NCBI GenBank assembly: GCA_930367205.1
Contig: OV884011.1
Location: 172,867,226 to 172,931,225 of the forward strand
Length of the DNA stretch: 64,000 nucleotides
Direction: 5' to 3'
Source of the DNA: Acanthosoma haemorrhoidale
Lineage: Eukaryota; Arthropoda; Insecta; Hemiptera; Acanthosomatidae
Each line of letters begins with the position of its first letter. Within the stretch, counting starts at the first letter, position 1. A program made the position numbers and the translations under genes. Positions 21,850 through 35,529 of this stretch are shown here, piece by piece. The notes under the pieces were generated by a model, which saw only the letters and a list, made by a program, of their open reading frames with translations, made no database searches and was not told the origin of the DNA.

Positions 21850-23600
21850 TTAATCCCATTCAATACATAATTATATACTACAACAATGACAAATTCTCAA
21901 GTACATATACCAGGAATACCACACTAGTATTATTGATAGGTCCCCTCTACCTGAGAAGGAGTGAATACTCCCAAACCTATATGAGCAAATGAGGGTTGGC
22001 AGGTTATTCAGGAAAATGGGGCGCAATCATAATGGCGAAATTCGTACAATCGATATAAGTCTGCTTAGTATGAAAATTAGAGGTTATGGGTAGGGTCCGA
22101 ACAGGAGGCAGATTGGAACACTCCCTACAATGGTACCTGCTAATCACTGATACCTCGGAAAATGTATTGCTGCGTTTCGATTTCATATCGGTGGACAGAA
22201 CTAACAAGATTATAATTATCGTCACAAATGACAATAGCGTCAAGAATGGTATAATCTAAAATGTTTTAAGTGCTGACCTATAGTACATACTGTTCGGTCA
22301 TTATAATAAATAACCTAAAAAAAAAAAAAGTGATCACCTGAAGCAATCCGACCATAAATCATTAAAAAGAAATAATTGCGCACACTTTATATTAATAAAC
22401 ACGTGAATAGCATGAAAGTCGTTTAAATTCAATGACTGTGGTTAATCAAATTAAATAATCACGATCTAACTCAACAATCGCATGCCTTTTGAATTATTTT
22501 GTAGGGCTGGCAGTCAACCATTGGCCCTTCATGAAGTAATCTTAATGCATAGACCCCATTGCAACTAAATACAAAACACCGATGCGTGAATTTCTCATGA
22601 AATCCGGTTCATGAAAAAAGTGAGAAAAGCCTTAGTCAATTCTTTTCTGAAAAGTGATTTGAATGATTTGCGAGCGCGGTGTAGGACTTTGATGCGAATT
22701 CGTCACGGTATAATCGAATATCTGTATTGAATGGGTCTCCAGTAGCTATTGTGAAAATGATTCGTCCAATTGTATATTGCAATCCATACCTTCTTATGTC
22801 GACTGGAAGATTCTTTTGATTTCAGATATTTTCGTACCTGAAATGAAAAAAGGAAATGGTGAGCTTTCATATGGTAGAATGAGCTATTATAAAATCTTAA
22901 TTAAATATAATATTTTTGATAATATATGAATAATAAATACATTTGTATTTATTTGTAAAGTATGTAACACCATTAATCAATCTGCAAAGCTCCTGTAATT
23001 ACTGTGAGAGTATTATTTAATCGTTGTTATATAATTTGTATACTATAATTTAATATAATTTATTTTTTCTCTTTTAACTTTGACACTGAGTGGTTAGAAT
23101 TGTTTCATCAAATCATTGTCACGAGTTTTTCACTGTATGTATGTTCTGTAATAATATTTCTTGTTTATATTGAATTATAGAGAGTAAATTAAAATTATGT
23201 AGCTAAGCCGCTCATAAACGAAATCAACTCTCTGTTCTGTAATTTTTTTGGAGTCATAGCAGCTATGTTAGAAAACAAATTCTGAAAAAAATGATTTGTA
23301 CTTGAAGAGTATGCGAAAGAGTGTTGTAACTTTATCGTAGAAAGTAAAAATGAATAAATAAATAGAAATCATTAACTTTACTGCGGGATAGTTTAATCTC
23401 TTCTTTGATTTCTCCTCCACTACACCCTATGAAGGACGCAGTTCTCCAGAACATAAAGTGTCTTTAAAGCGCTTCCCAATTAAAGAAATGCTTTTGAACA
23501 AAAACGAATATTGGTGTTATTTAACACTTCAATTATACCATAACTTTCAATTTAACACCTCATTCTATTGTCATTTTTATTTTTATTTCAGATCTAATAA
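21850..23600. other. AT-rich DNA without a supported gene
   Basis: Short frames only. Splice-acceptor-like strings occur (for example TTGATTTCAG near 22818 and TTTATTTCAG near 23584) but no convincing exon could be tied to them. Confidence 0.4.
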
Positions 23601-23609
23601 CTACGTTAA

Positions 23610-24200
23610 GTGAAATATAATCATGTAGATGAATGTACAATAATTATTCAAAATGAAATGAAGGGGGGGGGTGATGTTACCAACGAAGTACTCCAGATAC
23701 CTACCCTAAAATCTTACTCAGCTGGACAAAGGAGCCATACAAACACTGACACTGTGACAACTATTGGCTGTCAATCCCTTTTGTTTAGCTTATGTAGAGC
23801 AGGGTACAGTAAGATGGACGACCTGAAGGGGAAACGAGGAACTCTTCTTTTTTGTCGGGCGGCGAGGAACTGGACCGAACTACTTATATCGGCTCCTTGT
23901 CGACTGATTCGCCATGCATGTCTTCTCGTCGATCCTCTCCTTCAGATGTGGCAATGTAATACTACCAATGGCTTCTTCAAACGGCACGGTACATATTCAC
24001 AGTGCGGCTTGAATCCACAGTGAGAAGAGAATATAGGTTGTGTGGCAGGGTGAAAAAGGTGTTCGAAAGTATAACTGTCCCAGCATATCTTCCATTCACA
24101 GTCGTGTCAATAGTAAGGTCTCATTCGGTCACTATGGATGTACAATGCGTCTGACAAATGTCAAGAGAGACTGAGGAAGATAACCATGCAACGGGATAAG
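23610..24200. other. GC-richer patch with a 137-codon open frame
   Basis: The plus-strand frame 23610-24023 starts at a non-ATG codon and includes a G9 run near 23664. It shows no recognised domain. It follows an acceptor-like TTTATTTCAG (about 23582-23591) but has no clear donor. It could be an unrecognised exon, a degraded element or chance. Confidence 0.25.
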
Positions 24201-27020
24201 TTGCGTCCCCGTTATATTTCAAGCCGTAAACGCATATTTTCTTAATTGCTACCTAGTTGTATATTTTAGCTATATCATGGATAAAGTTACTTTGACCTCA
24301 AAAAAACTTGATTTCAATTGGTGAGCAACTCTAATACTTAGCTAAAAATAGCTTACCAACGAATTTAAATCAGCTCGAACGACAGTAAATATGAGAATTA
24401 TATTGTTTGCTTTCATAATTTAATACTTCGGAGAACCATGGAAACTCTCCTCTAGTAAGTCTTAAAATCAAGACATGTAATCTGAAATACCTACATAGCT
24501 GATAAAATCTTAAAAGTTAGTCACAAAAGTCCTAATTGTTTCAAGTTTATTGTTATAGAGGAGGGGCTATTCATAGTTATTTTATTGTCACCAACACATA
24601 ATGAACGTGTTTTCCTCACGTTTGAAACGTTTTCAAATTTCAGATTGGAAATATCATTTCTAGAACCATTATTGCAGAAAAGGCGGACCCGTAACTAATT
24701 AAGATGTTATAGGTACAAATGAACTAAATGATATAATCAAACAGGCCATGCTCACGAAGTGATAACACAAGCATTCCATATTCATGTTCCGAAAATGGCA
24801 TTTGTTTTTAAATATTCAAAAGTAACGGTCAATGTATGGAATAGATTAAGAACCATCCCTGTTTCGTTGGCGAACGTTGCCAAAAGTTGGGAACGCTATT
24901 TAAATAAATTAAATTAAATGTAGTAAGGAAAAAATAAACTATGATGACATAAATACGTAACCAATATTAATGAGCATGTGAAAATATGTAGCTGTGTAAA
25001 TATCAACGTCTCTGTACCGTGATGTTAACTTTACATTAAGGAAAGAAAATGAGGTTTGCCTTCCCTTTCTACGTTAGAGAACAATAAATACGAATAAACA
25101 ACTATATAGTAACAAAATAAAACCAACTAAAATACAGTGATTATCTCATTGAAAGATAGATTAATGCTAATTGCCCATACAAAAAATAATCGCAAAAAGG
25201 TCAGCTACAACAAATCATTGAAATGATTAAAATATCACTCAAACTCAGACAACTGGCCATTATCGAGATATCAATCAAATTCAGGCTGAACAGAATACAA
25301 AATGCATGGTTTATCAGGCGTAACACTCTGGCGCAAACGTACGATACTGAATTAAATCACTTCTTGTTTGATGTTTCTGTGAAATTTATTTGTTTTCAGG
25401 TTGCGTTATTTTTTGTTTTGTTGTTTCAAAACTACCTTTTCCGTAAAACAGACATTAATTAGTGGTTATTCCATTAAATACGTTAATTTTATATTAAATA
25501 GGGTAATAAAATAATGATCGGCGTCCTGAAAATAAAAGGTTACGTATGTTGTTTTTGTTAACAAAAATTACAATATAGGTGTTAGAATATTTTTTTTGTT
25601 ATATTATCCTGGGCTTTATCAACGGTTGATAAGCACATAAAAAAGAAGATAAATGAGTAATGAGGATACAACTGATACGTCAAAACCAAGGTTCCACATT
25701 CCCCTAACATTATATAATTACAATCGTGTTTCCACAGGTTCAGCATAGAGCAATGATATTTTTTTTAATTAAATATATTCTTATCGTTTTGAGTAGGGTA
25801 TAAATTTAAAGATCTTGACGTCCTTAGAAATCAATTGGGTTCTGTCTATGTTAGATTAGATTTTTTTTCTTTTATTGTAATAAAAAGTGTAGAAAAATTT
25901 CGCTATCCCGAGAAAACACGTCATTGAACGGGTGATACTTCACACACGGCTGGATTATATTCTCTTAAGCATCATCTTAAACTTGGTTATTGATTTCCAC
26001 CAGAGGGTTCACTCCTGCGACCACAGACAGGAAAATGAGAATGCACATTACGTTTTTGTTAATTCAGCCTCTCCTTTAGAATACGGTAGGTCTGCTAGTC
26101 GAGTCAGTGCAGGGACTGTGGTTTCTAAGCCAGATTTGGTGTAAACAAAGTGATATTTATACGCATAATTGTTTGTAATCATAACACAGTTGGTCCAAGG
26201 AAGAAGCTGGTGAAGAATTGTAAGTTAGTATAAATGTCTAAAAGAACTGCCACTAATTCCAGTAACCGTTGTGTTTTAACGTGGAAAACGACATATATAT
26301 GGTCAAAAATACAGGACAGCTTTTAACTTTCATTGGAGAACGAAAAGCTTCTTGATATAGTTTTTTTCACTTTTTTCATCATTTATAAATATTTCAAAAA
26401 AATGAATCCCACGGTATATTTGATAATAATTCAGAAAAAATCTAATCCAGTAGCTATCATATTCCATCATTATTACTGTAATTTATTTACGTTTGGCCGC
26501 TACTATTAAGGTGAACTACAGACGATGCAGATGTTATGTCACCGGGTTTTTTTTTGTTATTATTTGTCCAAGATTAGGGCAGCAGCGGTGACCTAATAAC
26601 CAAGAATCAACCAATTAAGTACGCCACTGTGGGAGCGGTGAGGCACAAAAGAAAGCGAAGCTGACGTGACCGTGAATGGGAGGGTGGGGAGAGAGTAAAT
26701 ACAGTGTTGAAGAAGGATGCCAGGGTAGTGGCCTAGTAGAGACGATGTAATTCACAGGGATTAGTGGTCATGGAAAGGTTCATTAACATAATTCATTGGC
26801 AATAATTATAGGGCTATTACATACTGTTCTTAATAAAACTGGGGTGTGATGGAAACCTCAAATCTAACGCACGCAAGCTCATAAGACAAAGAGTGCGACA
26901 GGAAGGAAGCAAATATATTTATGAATTCATCTTTGCTAGATTTAAATCATTAAAAAAAAAAATTTATAACAAATCATAACGAGGATCTATGAGAATGAGA
27001 TGTCAATCATGCAATAGGGT
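24200..27020. other. AT-rich DNA without a supported gene
   Basis: Short frames only. A slightly GC-richer stretch at about 26570-26770 was not matched to another copy. Confidence 0.45.
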
Positions 27021-27029
27021 GGAACTTAA

Positions 27030-29026
27030 AAATAATTTGTGGTTCACCCCACCGTCATCTGAAAAACCACAATCAAAATCCTTTACCTCAGTATCTCAAA
27101 GATCTAATCCAACCCAAACGACATCCTTCTGATCGTCCCTCATACAATCAGTACTACAGGTTTAAGGTTTAAGGTGGTAAAGCACCAATTGGCATCCTTC
27201 CGTTCCGATTCTTTTAATTCCTATCTCTCCTCTCTGTCCACCAGCGACAACTCCTGGTGGAATCTAACTAAGAAAATCCTAAAATATCATCCTGTTTCAG
27301 ACCCACTCCTTCGTGATGATTGGTCCTGGGCTGCTTCAGATGGCGAGAAGGCGAAAGAATTCGTACTGCATCTTTCCCGTACTTTCACTCCTCACCTTAC
27401 TCCTCAAAACAATACTCATCGCCAAACTGTCACGGGATTTCCTCACTTCACCTATCTTCTGAAAAAATTACCTTACCAAAAATCTCCAGGATATGATCTC
27501 CTTACTCCTCGAATCCTCCAATAACTTCCCCCTAAATCCATAATCTTCCTAACCTACATTTATAAGTTCATTGTCCAAACGACGCATTTTCCTCTCCTCT
27601 GGAAACACTCCATTATAGTCTTATTCACCAAACCCGGTAAACCATCCAATCTTACCGTCCAATTAGCCTACTCCCTATCCTCTCAAAAATATTTGAAAAA
27701 CTACTATTAAAACGCCTACTTCCAATTATTGAATCCTAAAACCTTTATCCTACTCACCAGTTTGGTTTCCGTCACCGACATTCCACTGCCCAACAAGGCC
27801 TTCGCGTTGTTGATAACATCTCCTCAGCCCTTGAATCCAAACTTTATTGCACTGCTACCTTTCTTGATACAGCTCAAGCTTTTACAGGGTCTGGAACGCA
27901 GGTTTGCTTTACAAGCTCAGAGGATATTTACCGCAGACCCTATTCCTAATCCTGAAGTCCTACCTTTCAAACCGCTTCTTCCAAGTCCGCTGTGGTTTAG
28001 AATATTCTAACTACTATCCCATAAAAGCAGGAGTTCCACAGGGCAGCGTCCTGGGCCCCATCCTCTATAATCTATAAACCGCTGATGTTCCCTCCACCAC
28101 CAATACCTTCTTGGCAACATTTGCAGATGACACTGCAGTCCTGTCAACCCATTCAGACCCTGATATAGCATCCCAACACCTTCAAAAACACCTTGATGAG
28201 ATCGAGTATTGGTGCAACCAATGGCGAATCAAAGTCAATGAAGCAAAATGTTCCCACGTAACCTTTACCCTCTGCCGCAAGTCCTGTCCGCTAGTCTTTT
28301 TCAATTCCATTCCTCTCTCTTTGTCTGAGACAGTACGGTATTTAGGCTTCCATCTCGACAAAAGACTGACATGGAGCCCACACACGAGGCTAAAAAGACA
28401 AGAACTTAACAGACGCTTTTGACAACTGTACAGACTACTTCGAAAGACATCCCATCTCTCAATAGAAGATAAACAACTTATTTACAAAGTTATACTTAAG
28501 CCAATCTGGACATACGGAATAGAGCTATGGGGGAGAGCAAAAAAGTCAATATAGCCTACATTCTTGAACTCATCCCTTCCAAGTTCATAAAATTGCATAG
28601 TAACCTATCCAACCACCCTGTTCCCTCGCACAGTCATTGCACTGCAAAACTCATCCCTATAATCCTCCTCGGAGACTAAAACGGCAGTGGCTTCGTGACC
28701 TGCTATAATCGCATGACAGTGGGAGTCCTGGAAATGGCCAGTTTTTCCAATCCAATCATGCCCTGAGCGTCTGTGGCTCTCGCGCTCTTGGTCAGCCTCC
28801 ACTGGCTAGTATACGGTGACGCGGCTGACGTCAGAGCGTGGGGGACTTCCCAAGACTCCACTTTCTCTTCGCATGTGGACTTCTGGGCTGTTTTTATATA
28901 TAGTATGAATGAACGAGTGGATGAAAATTGTAAATTGGTATGAATGAAATCATTTATCACAATTACTTATAGCTCAATCAGGCAGATTGTAATTTCATCT
29001 TAATAAAAATTAGTTAAAAAAAAAAA
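27030..29026 (+). mobile_element. Jockey family 1, longest copy (about 2 kb)
   Basis: It runs from the region before the reverse transcriptase through RT, the C-terminal region and 3' UTR to an A11 tail (29016-29026). The endonuclease is missing, so the copy is 5'-truncated. A deletion of roughly 110 bases near 28548-28552 removes part of the C-terminal region present in the 56-kb copy. The tail has TCAGGCAGATTGTAATTTC and poly(A), unlike the AATAAAG tail of the 18.7- and 56-kb copies. Frameshifts and stops make it non-autonomous. I found no target-site duplication. Confidence 0.9.
27060..28545 (+). pseudogene. Decayed Jockey-type reverse transcriptase (ORF2 remnant)
   Basis: Reading across frameshifts, RT landmarks appear in order: PQYLKDLIQPKRHPSDRPSY (about 27087); KKLPYQKSPGYD (about 27460, the KxPGxD-type motif); WKHSIIVLFTKPGKP (27597-27643); QFGFRHRHSTAQQ (about 27756); FLDTAQAF (27861-27884), holding the first catalytic Asp; GVPQGSVLGP (28030-28059); FADD (28120-28131), the catalytic Asp pair; then LTWSPHTRLKRQELNRRF. 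A stop at 27522 and several frame changes break the first half. A single TAA at 28075 replaces the TAT seen in the 56-kb copy. A 7-base duplication (TTTAAGG) lies near 27160. The protein would copy element RNA at a nicked target; this copy cannot make it. Confidence 0.9.
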
Positions 29027-29029
29027 TAC

Positions 29030-31200
29030 TCCTAAAATGTTTCATATGGCCTGTTATTTCTTCTAAACGAATGTGGAGACGTTAATTAATAAATTGAATG
29101 GAAATCATTACAAATGAATGACCACTTTTTTATCTCTCAGTTCATAATTAACAATGTCATTGAACAGTGTCCCCGTTTTAAGTTTCCTGAATCATTCAAT
29201 AGTTCCATTTTTTATTATAATTAATTATTTTCGTTTTCCACTCTCTCCTCATTACTGTTGATTAGTTATGTGATAGTTTACCTCGCATTATTTATCACAT
29301 CAGCAGGTAAAACAAATTATCAGTGCTCTACCTCGTATTCTAAGGTTCTACACTCGGACAATTGCATGAATTTTGCTCACAATTTTGTGCATATTGAACT
29401 TGTTCAAAGAACCTGAATAATCAAGATTTGTATTTATAGAACGTCTTTATAAAGGCATGTGAAATTCAGGAATGTAAGCTTACATTTCAAAAGCCCGTTC
29501 TTTAAAATTTGCGTCCTATTTTTTTTTGTAGTGAGGAATAAAAGACGCAGATCAATGCGAAAACAGGGAGAGATTAATACACGTTAGGAAAAATAATATA
29601 GCTGGGCTTATAACTGGGTTATAAAATGAAATTCTTTGGTCCCTCAAAAAAAATAAATATATTAAATGAAAAAAAAATACACCGTTATGCTTCATTTATT
29701 AGGGGAAAATTCATAACCAAATATGGTGAATATATTAGAAATATCCAGGCTTTACGCTACTCCTATCCTACCTATTTAACTTTTGTTCCATTTCAATTTG
29801 TTCTCAAATAGAACTGCGTGAGATATCATGTAGATATGGTTCATATTATTACTTACTAAGTTACTAATCTGATTACAATTTTCACCAATTCAGTATTTCA
29901 GCTATACTACTGCATACAATGTATGTATAGTGAACTTATTGACTCCTACTCACATTGTGGAGGACTCAACACTTAAGTACTTTGAACGATATTCAAACTA
30001 GTATTTTTTTCTCACAAGAGTGTTTCAGATAAACAATGAGATTATTAATAGTTATTAGGCAATGGAAAAATAGCCCGGCCTACCCTGCCGTCTAGTGAGG
30101 GACCCATCCACAACATAGCTCGAGAGGATGACGTTTAGTCCCCGACTCTATAGGCTAATAATTAATAACAATACCCATACTAAATATTTTCTATTCAAAA
30201 ACACTGTTATAGTAAAGTGTATAAATTAGTATGAAAATATGGCGTTGTCTGTTAAACGCAATGAATGTACTAACTGTTGAAAATAAGTAGGATATACTTA
30301 TTAGAACATCGTGAATTCTATCATAACGTATAACTAGGATTAAATAATATTTTTTCAAGATTTATGATGTGAATTTTTATTTATTGTCCAGATGAAAAAG
30401 GTTTTACCGTAGCATTGGTATTTTCATGTCGTTTAGGGTCCGATTTGAAGTTCTTGATAAGGCAAGCTTCAAGTTATTATAGAAGTGGCGAAGCGTGTAG
30501 CAGTTTATGGCCAACTATAGCTGCATAAATTAATATTTTATGATGAATTTGAACAGGTAAATGAAGGGGTTGGGGGAAGAACAGTATAGGAACTCATTTC
30601 TTTTACAAATTATCTAGAGAAAGGAAATAAGATTCACCCATATTGTTTAAACATTAATTTTACTTAAAAATATTCGTATACATATAAAAAATATAGTATG
30701 AGGCTTTATTTATCTACACCGGTTACGGAGATGGACAGTTCTTTCACAAACGCCTGGCGATAATATTGTTTTTCCTCTTGCCGCCTATTATTTAGACTGT
30801 TTTTCTCCTGGCAAGTGCACACTATTTCTATCTCAGAGCTTCAATATTTCCCCTAGTTCACGAAATCGAGACGAAAACGGTTAGGTGGTTGTCCAACGTC
30901 GCTCCAAGGTATTGTATATGGTTTGCTATCGGCATTGAAGCGTTATTAATGAAAATTGTACATCACCGTTGGGCATCATAATGTCGCCCTTGGGAGTGCA
31001 TTGTGGATTGATCAAATATTTATTGAATCGTATCATTGAACCATGGGCAGAGAGTGTTATGAAGAGTACTGAAGCTACGGCCTTGTCCCTAGTTGAACGG
31101 GGGGGACGTCATAATTTAGAGGCCTCGTCCACATCCGTCAGTCGACCTGACTCACAGCCCTGTGGGGCCTTTCATATATGTCAAATATATATATTTAAAT
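29030..31200. other. AT-rich DNA, small GC patches
   Basis: Short frames only. GC-richer patches at about 30070-30150 and 30720-31170 hold nothing recognisable. Confidence 0.45.
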
Positions 31201-34200
31201 CACCCAATGGATAAATTCATTTATGCCGATGCTGTTCAGAAGAGTGGCCCAGGTCTAGTTCAAATGACCGCCGACAAATTTATTTTTACAAGAAACGCTA
31301 GCAATTCCGACAACCCTAGTTGCGTTCATTTCACTTAGGTGGGCCATGAGTGGAGATGTGAAGTGCTTGCCTGAGGTCCATGTTAAATTTGTAGACTAGG
31401 AAAATATTATTTCTGGCTAGATCCGATATCCTTCAATATAGTAGTAGTTCAGCGACGCACCTAGAGCGTTTCACTCCTGGGGCTGACTGAATCCCTCCCC
31501 CTAAATAACTAACTGAATTTCTAGAAACTTTCTTACTGAATCAAAATCCAAAGTGGTTATTAACAATAACTGATCATAAATAAATAATATTTATTCATTA
31601 TAAAGAGTTAAAATCACTTATTATAGTGTTAATATATCTATTTTTCTTCCTTTTATATCAGCAAACACTTGTATGAAATTGTCAGATACTAGATATCGTG
31701 TGTAAAATTACCACTAAATCTCGATTTTACCACCAGTATCATTATATGAGCATCACTAATTCGAAATTTACAAAGCAAGTGTTTTCTTTTTTCACTAATT
31801 AAACGTAAAAATGTCGATGTCGAGTCGGCAAGCAATTTTTTCAAATTGCACATTTATTATAAACATTGATTATGTCGATAACAACGTTTTTTTTTATATT
31901 GCATTTAGCAATTGTAGCATTTTTTTGACTAATAAACGGATAAAGAACATGTTATAAATTAGAAGATAAGCTCTAAAATATGTTTTGTTATGTACGGTAA
32001 CAATCTTTGTTGTTTACTCTTACATTGATACATTTTGTTATTTTTTAAAAGTTAATTTAGTTGTCAGAGAATTAGTCGCGCCAATGCAAGTATAAAAAGG
32101 CAGTTGCAAGTATAAAAATTATTGTCACTATTTCAGATCAAGGAAGTTGTTGAAGGAGGGCTGCATTTGGGATTGATGATTATTTAAAGGATTTTTTACT
32201 GAAAGAGATTAGGGCTGGGAATAAATAAGCCTCTCAATTCCAATCTGTAAGTCAAGAAATAGCTTGTCTTGTCGAGTTACTGGGTAACATTTGACTGTCA
32301 CACACATGCACAGTTCATGGCAGCAGATTATTATGTTACTTGCAGACAATTATTACAATATTAGAGGTAATTATTACAAATTGAACTATATTGTTTACAG
32401 CAAATAAATAATGCAAAACTGAGGCTTAGATGAAAAATGGCTTGGTTGGTAATACTGAGCTCAAAACCTGCATCGCACTCAATGTGATCATCTTTGCTGA
32501 ATAGCATATGGCTATTATATGTCAAGCGCATTATACCCACTAAGAGTTAAGAAAGTTGGTGAAAGTTACCTATGACAATTTCTGCTGGTTAGCTTAGCAC
32601 AGTAGTTTACTAGGGGAGTTTGTTTTCACTCGTTCTGACGTCGATGTTTCAAATAGTGAAGAGTTGCAATGATGGTAGAGTTACAAACTAGGCTATATTT
32701 TGTGGATTGGTAGGCTGCAGTCGTTATATTGGTTCTTGAGTTGAATTACAGCCAGTTGTTAGTATCAGTAATTTAACTATCATCTTTAAATAATTTCGTG
32801 TAAATAATGCAGCAATGTACGATCATCAGCGTAAAACACATTTAGCAGGTTGATCGGGATTCTTAACACAGACCACGAAGTGTGGTTACTTGCACACCTC
32901 ACATGCCGAGGGCACACTCCACAACCATTCTCTGTTGAGCAAATGCTTGGTAAAGATGCAATGGTGGTATTTTAGCTTCCGAGTAAGGCTCTTCAATTCA
33001 TATAACCAAACTGAATGGGTTACGAGGGATAAATATATTTCCATTCATTCATAATCATATCTACTTGTCTTTTGTATGTATGTTGACTTTTGAACAATAT
33101 GACTATTCCCACTTTAAATTCTTCAATATATGATAACACCAATAATAAAAATGGATGATTGTCGAACATAGGGCATCCATCACAAACATTTAATATAGGC
33201 AAAGTAGTGAACAGCTCCTTCAATCATATAAAATCCAAACGATATGAATATGAGGTAAGTCTCACAACTAAAGTAAGTTGATATTAAAATTAATTACACT
33301 ATCCTATCGCCCTAATGTGCTTCTTGTAACTTACGATCCTTAGGTTACTTCCGTAGATTAACTGTTTCTGTTTTATTGCGAACTTTATGTGTCGGAAGCA
33401 CGCGATCTATGCAACTGCTCTAGCTCACAGAAAATGTTCTTTTCTACCCATTAGCAAATTACAAAGTAGCCATCAAACTAATAATAAATATTAAAAAAAT
33501 AATATATAGTAGGGCCCTAACTGTGATGATAACATATTTTCTAAGCGATAAATCTATAACAATTATGCTTTCAATGTATTCATGTCGTCGACTTGATGAT
33601 GAAATTATCGTATTTGTTTTATCCGTAAAACCGCTAATAATTAAATAAAATTCAAATTTTAATTTTTGATGTTCGGTCCAGAAATATAACAGGTTTAACA
33701 ACTTCTAGTATGGCTTTAAAAAAAAGTGAAAAGCAAAATTAACAATCTTAAAATGCTTCTTATTCTTCCATCTGGCTTAAAGAGTGACTAGCCACAATGT
33801 AAACGATATACGTTTTTGTGGCTGAGATTCAAAAACCTTTTAATCAATATAAATTATAGCATTGGTGGGGAGGGAGGAAACAAACCTGTAATATATGAAT
33901 TCTTAAACTGGAATTTTATCTGAAAAGTAGTGATAAAAACGTCCTAAACTGGCAACTAGCTGAAAGAGAGTTTTGTCATTCAGTCATCTGAAAGCATTCT
34001 ACAATAAATAATAAACCGGAATAAAAGACTTTTTTTCTCCCAGGGCATAGATTGTAAATGAAAAAGATTTCATTGATTGCGACTACAAAAAATGACTACC
34101 ACCATTTCAGCAATGGGATTGCCAGATAGTAAAGAATTTTATTCACAAAACCAGTGTGACAAAACAAAGGGGGCAGTTACAACAAGCTTTATCCTGACCA

Positions 34201-35300
34201 TCCAACTTTTGTTATATTTTATTAAATTTTATGCTACTAATAAAATCGTATATGTATAAAGGCAAAATTGTTCACAAAAAAAAACCTTCCCTTACAAAAT
34301 AAACCTATATTTTTAAATAAGCAATTTATGATTACTTTATACTTATCTTAAGTTTAAAAAGTAGTATAACTACCCTTTGGTCTTGACAAGTGGTTATCCA
34401 AGGGAGGAAAAACGTGGTTTGACAACACGTAAAAAACACTTCATTTAGTCTTTGTCATATTTACCACTCCTCAAGATAACACTACACGTTTGTTTTACTA
34501 TTGCTAATCCTAAAATATTTTGATAAAACCAATAAAAATCTGTTCTAGCGATATTAGTAAGGCGTTATTTAGTACTTTTAGGTTGATTCTCAATACGTAA
34601 TTTTCGTGAATTTATTTGGCACCGGCTTAACTGTATCCTTCAAGTAGTGAAAACAAATTGAAACTATAAATCTTAAATAATTTCTGAGGTACGCATTGAG
34701 GGGTAGGTAAAATTTAGAAAAAGGGTTTTAAGTAACAGCTTTTATCGTTGTATACTAACAGAAACGAGAAATGAGTTTTTCTAAATAGAATCTTTAAGCT
34801 TCTTGCACTTGGTTTTTAGGTTGTTTAATGGTTAAATGAAAACGGGTAGAATAATACTCAGTTATCGAAGAGTAATACAAGGCAGTATTCGTAGTTGTAG
34901 TGTGGTATTTTACCACAAAATGCAACTTAAGGATAAAATGTAATAGCTACTAGAATTAATCAGTTCCGAATAGCTAGGTTATATTTTGTAAATCATGCAT
35001 AACTATGTTACTATGGTAGGTTCATTAAGTCAAATTTTAAGACAAGTTTCTTTGGTTTTTAAAAGAAATTAAGAGTGCATATAATTCACAGGCGTAGTTA
35101 AGAAAAGTTTTACATTTAATTCGGACGTGCAGGTACGTAGGTTCATTTCTCATCGCATAAGTATGTAAAATTATATTGATGTTATTATAACGTTTTGGTG
35201 TCCGTTTGCTAGTTTTAAAATAGTCCGAAAGCAAGTTTGTAAATTAAATCTGTTCCTTTTAGTTTGACACAGAACACGTACTCTACAATGGTTGTTGATT
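31200..35300. other. AT-rich non-coding DNA
   Basis: No frame above about 80 codons and no recognised repeat. A short GC-richer string near 31450-31500 could be part of an old repeat. Confidence 0.5.
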
Positions 35301-35304
35301 ATGT

Positions 35305-35522
35305 CATGTGGAATCGTCAACAACAACGTCAACCCAGAAATCACTATTTTGCTGTCACGTTCCCGTACTGAAATGCCAGAAAGGTATTTGATCTACTCTA
35401 GAAGAGGGACGCCCTCCTTGTTCGGGAGCTTCATTAGCACGTGACAACGTTAGCTGTTGAATCTGCAAGCAACGAATACATTACCGATTTGTAGGCAAAC
35501 ATTGTTGTCGATGAACATAAAT
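35305..35522 (+). repeat. Dispersed repeat C, copy 1
   Basis: Collinear with 52233-52490. Shared blocks are ATGTG-GTCAACAACAAC, TCATTAGCACGT / TCATAAGCACGT, AACGTTAGCTGTTGAA / AACGTGAGCTGTTGAA, and GATTTGTAGGCAAACATT / GATTCGTGGGCAGACATT. The likeness is partial with gaps. No coding potential or class could be assigned. Confidence 0.5.
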
Positions 35523-35529
35523 ACATCAT

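Noticed and set aside
22810..22860. Host exon after TTGATTTCAG
   Set aside because: Acceptor-like strings are common in AT-rich DNA, and no adequate frame or donor follows.
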